The notes below the pieces were generated by a model, which had not been told where the DNA came from, did not search any database, and worked only from the letters and a program-made list of their open reading frames with translations. Positions 4,486 through 5,931 of a stretch of 5,931 nt of DNA are shown one piece after another. The DNA is taken from NCBI GenBank assembly GCA_000431275.1, contig HF989230.1:34373-40303 (forward strand), written 5' to 3'. The translations under genes and the position numbers were made by a program. This stretch comes from Prevotella sp. CAG:755 (GTDB lineage Bacteria > Bacteroidota > Bacteroidia > Bacteroidales > Bacteroidaceae). How positions within the stretch are numbered: position 1 is the first letter of the stretch; the number at the start of each line of letters is the position of its first letter.

Positions 4486-4842
4486 ATGGACATCATTTCC
4501 GCACGCGACTACTGCCTCACGCTCAAAGGAGCGGAGGAAACAACGCCTTTCGGGCCGGACTGGATTGTCTATAAGGTCATGGGCAAGATGTTCGCCTGCC
4601 TCGACGTCAACCGCCCCGACTGCATCACGCTGAAATGCGACCCGGACTACGCCGAGGAACTGCGCGAACGTTATGCGGCTGTCGAACCGGCCTACCACTT
4701 CAACAAACGCCATTGGAACCAGATCTGGTTCGACCGCGACGTCGACGACGGACTCATCCGCAGCCTCATCCGCCACTCTCTCGACCAGGTGGTGGGGAAA
4801 ATGCCCAAGAAACTACGCGAAGCCTATGCTCAACTTCACTGA
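4486..4842 (+). CDS. MmcQ/YjbR family protein, 118 aa
   Basis: This belongs to the MmcQ/YjbR family, a small CyaY-like fold often called DNA-binding, with no firm function. The family pattern runs along the protein: an N-terminal helix with LTLKGAEETTPFG (11-23), YKVMGKMFA (29-37), ITLKCDPDYAEELR (47-60), and the strongly conserved YHFNKRHWNQIWFD (70-83). A final helix SLIRHSLDQVV follows (93-103). Length is typical (about 115-120 aa). The ATG at 4486 lies 14 nt after yraN. The birA start at 4826 lies inside its end, overlapping by 17 nt, so expression is probably coupled. Confidence 0.9.
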   Translation: MDIISARDYCLTLKGAEETTPFGPDWIVYKVMGKMFACLDVNRPDCITLKCDPDYAEELRERYAAVEPAYHFNKRHWNQIWFDRDVDDGLIRSLIRHSLDQVVGKMPKKLREAYAQLH

Positions 4843-5578
4843 CACGACAGGCCGCTTCCATGTGGTATGCCTCGAAACGGCCGAATCCACCCTGCTTTGC
4901 GCCCGGGACTACGACAGCTCCGCCGGCCACGAGTTCACGCTCGTCGCGGCCGACTTCCAGACCGCCGGACGGGGACAGCGGGGCACACACTGGGAGGCCG
5001 CGCCAGGACAGAACCTGCTCTTCTCAATCGTGGCACACCCGACGTTCCTCCCCGCCGCGGCACAGTTCCGCCTGTCCGAGGCCTGCGCCCTAGCTGTGGC
5101 CGAGGCCGTCGGCACACTGGCAGGAGACGTCACGGTGAAGTGGCCTAACGACATCTACGCCGGCGACCGGAAACTCTGCGGCATGCTCATCGAACACGAC
5201 CTGGCCGGTCCCGACATCGCCACCACCGTGGCCGGCATCGGCCTCAACGTGAACCAAACCGCCTTCGTGAGCGATGCGCCCAACCCCATCTCGCTCCGCC
5301 AGCTCTGCGGCCGTGAGCTGGGCCGCGAAGAGATATTGGCCGACATCCTTGGCCGCTTCTGCCATCACTACGACCGCTTGCGCAGGGGTGAAGGTTCAGC
5401 CCTCGACGCCGACTACGCCGCCCGCCTCTACCGCCGGAGCGGACTGCACAGCTGGCGCGACGCCGGGGGCACCTTCCGCGCCGCCATCGAGGGCGTCGGG
5501 CCCGACGGAACACTCCGCCTGCGCGACACCGAAGGCCATCGCCGCACCTACCGTTTCAAGGAAGTCAGCTACCGTTAA
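4826..5578 (+). CDS. birA: Biotin--[acetyl-CoA-carboxylase] ligase, single-domain BirA, 250 aa
   Basis: This enzyme activates biotin with ATP to biotinyl-AMP and attaches it to a lysine of biotin carboxyl carrier proteins. The catalytic domain is complete: ETAEST (18-22 region, family S-T-x-x motif), QTAGRGQRG (45-53, biotinyl-AMP loop; GRGQRG here for the GRGRRG of E. coli), and LLFS (64-67). KWPNDIY (105-111, catalytic lysine), KLCGMLIE (116-123) and GIGLNVNQ (137-144) follow. Residues 195-250 form the small SH3-like C-terminal domain. There is no N-terminal helix-turn-helix, so it cannot repress biotin genes as E. coli BirA does. I chose the ATG at 4826, which gives the shortest natural lead into the first strand. 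The open frame extends to 4673, but only as a shadow of the upstream gene. It overlaps mmcQ by 17 nt and is 9 nt from the next gene. Confidence 0.95.
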   Translation: MLNFTDTTGRFHVVCLETAESTLLCARDYDSSAGHEFTLVAADFQTAGRGQRGTHWEAAPGQNLLFSIVAHPTFLPAAAQFRLSEACALAVAEAVGTLAGDVTVKWPNDIYAGDRKLCGMLIEHDLAGPDIATTVAGIGLNVNQTAFVSDAPNPISLRQLCGRELGREEILADILGRFCHHYDRLRRGEGSALDADYAARLYRRSGLHSWRDAGGTFRAAIEGVGPDGTLRLRDTEGHRRTYRFKEVSYR

Positions 5579-5587
5579 TCCAAGGCC

Positions 5588-5931
5588 ATGAAGATCCCCG
5601 CCGGACACCGCCAGATCCTGCACATTGCCCTGCCGAGCATCGTGTCGAACATCACTGTCCCCTTGCTCGGCCTTGTCGACGTGGCCATTGTCGGCCACCT
5701 CGGCGCCACGGCCTACATCGGCGCCATCGCCGTCGGAGGGATGCTTTTCAACATGGCTTACTGGCTATTCAGCTTCCTGCGAATGGGCACAAGCGGCCTG
5801 ACCGCACAAGCCTACGGCCGCGGCGACCGCAGCGCCACAGCCCTGACACTGGCGCGCTCACTCCTCGTGGCCCTCGTCATCGCCGCCCTGCTCATCGCCC
5901 TCCACCGCCCGCTCGCCGGCGTGGCCTTCCG
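5588..5931 (+). CDS. MATE-family efflux transporter (DinF-like), N-terminal part
   Basis: The first 114 codons of a multidrug and toxic compound extrusion family membrane transporter, which exports organic cations or other compounds using a sodium or proton gradient; the rest is outside the window. Typical features are ILHIALPSIVSNITVPLLGL (10-29) as the first membrane segment, then VDVAIVGHLG (30-39). This is the MATE helix 1 motif, where Bacteroidota and DinF-type members often have VDxAxxGHLG. A second segment (about 45-65, ending in a LRMGTSGLTAQAYGRGD loop, 66-82) and a third hydrophobic stretch (88-105) follow. The ATG at 5588 is 9 nt after birA. It is a clear MATE protein, but the substrate cannot be read from this part. 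Confidence 0.92.
   Translation, partial: MKIPAGHRQILHIALPSIVSNITVPLLGLVDVAIVGHLGATAYIGAIAVGGMLFNMAYWLFSFLRMGTSGLTAQAYGRGDRSATALTLARSLLVALVIAALLIALHRPLAGVAF

Noticed and set aside
4013..4776. Minus-strand frames opposite yraN and mmcQ (153 and 206 codons)
   Set aside because: Both are antisense shadows of genes with clear family motifs on the plus strand.

Overview
The window looks like chromosomal DNA from a GC-rich member of the Bacteroidota, probably Bacteroidales. Evidence for this is the Bacteroidota-type promoter pattern (TTTG, 19-21 bp, then TAnnTTTG) ahead of several genes and the near absence of strong Shine-Dalgarno sites. A long LptF/LptG-family permease overlapping a RibB/RibBA start fits as well. 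I cannot fix the genus. The genes themselves are housekeeping; the unusual material lies in one long intergenic region.

Layout. On the left, on the minus strand, an LptF/LptG-family lipopolysaccharide-export permease (433-2382) runs into the start of a riboflavin-biosynthesis gene (ribB or ribBA, 1-446, cut by the window edge) with a 14-nt overlap. Next comes a 750-bp gene-free divergent region (2383-3132), rich in repeats. It holds a perfect-consensus minus-strand promoter (2585-2616) and two near-identical 53-54 nt promoter modules facing outward at its two ends. It also holds two copies of a 61-nt repeat, three REP-like elements (GTAG followed by an imperfect palindrome), and a 21-bp tandem repeat. 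A small predicted lipoprotein of unknown function (3133-3531, plus) follows. It converges with tadA (tRNA adenosine deaminase, 3540-3974, minus) with only 8 nt between the stop codons.

To the right, a compact divergent promoter (about 3994-4062) separates tadA from a plus-strand cluster that looks like an operon. Its genes are yraN (UPF0102 nuclease-fold protein), an MmcQ/YjbR-family protein, birA (biotin-protein ligase without a DNA-binding domain) and the first 114 codons of a MATE-family transporter. Spacings in this cluster are 14 nt, a 17-nt overlap and 9 nt.

Together the genes cover envelope biogenesis (lipid transport, lipoprotein), cofactor metabolism (riboflavin, biotin), tRNA modification and export. 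No phage, CRISPR, toxin-antitoxin or defence gene is visible. The part most worth a second look is the 2383-3132 region. It combines a reused promoter cassette carrying an 18-19 bp dyad, REP-like elements whose palindrome arms covary, and a possibly variable-number tandem repeat.
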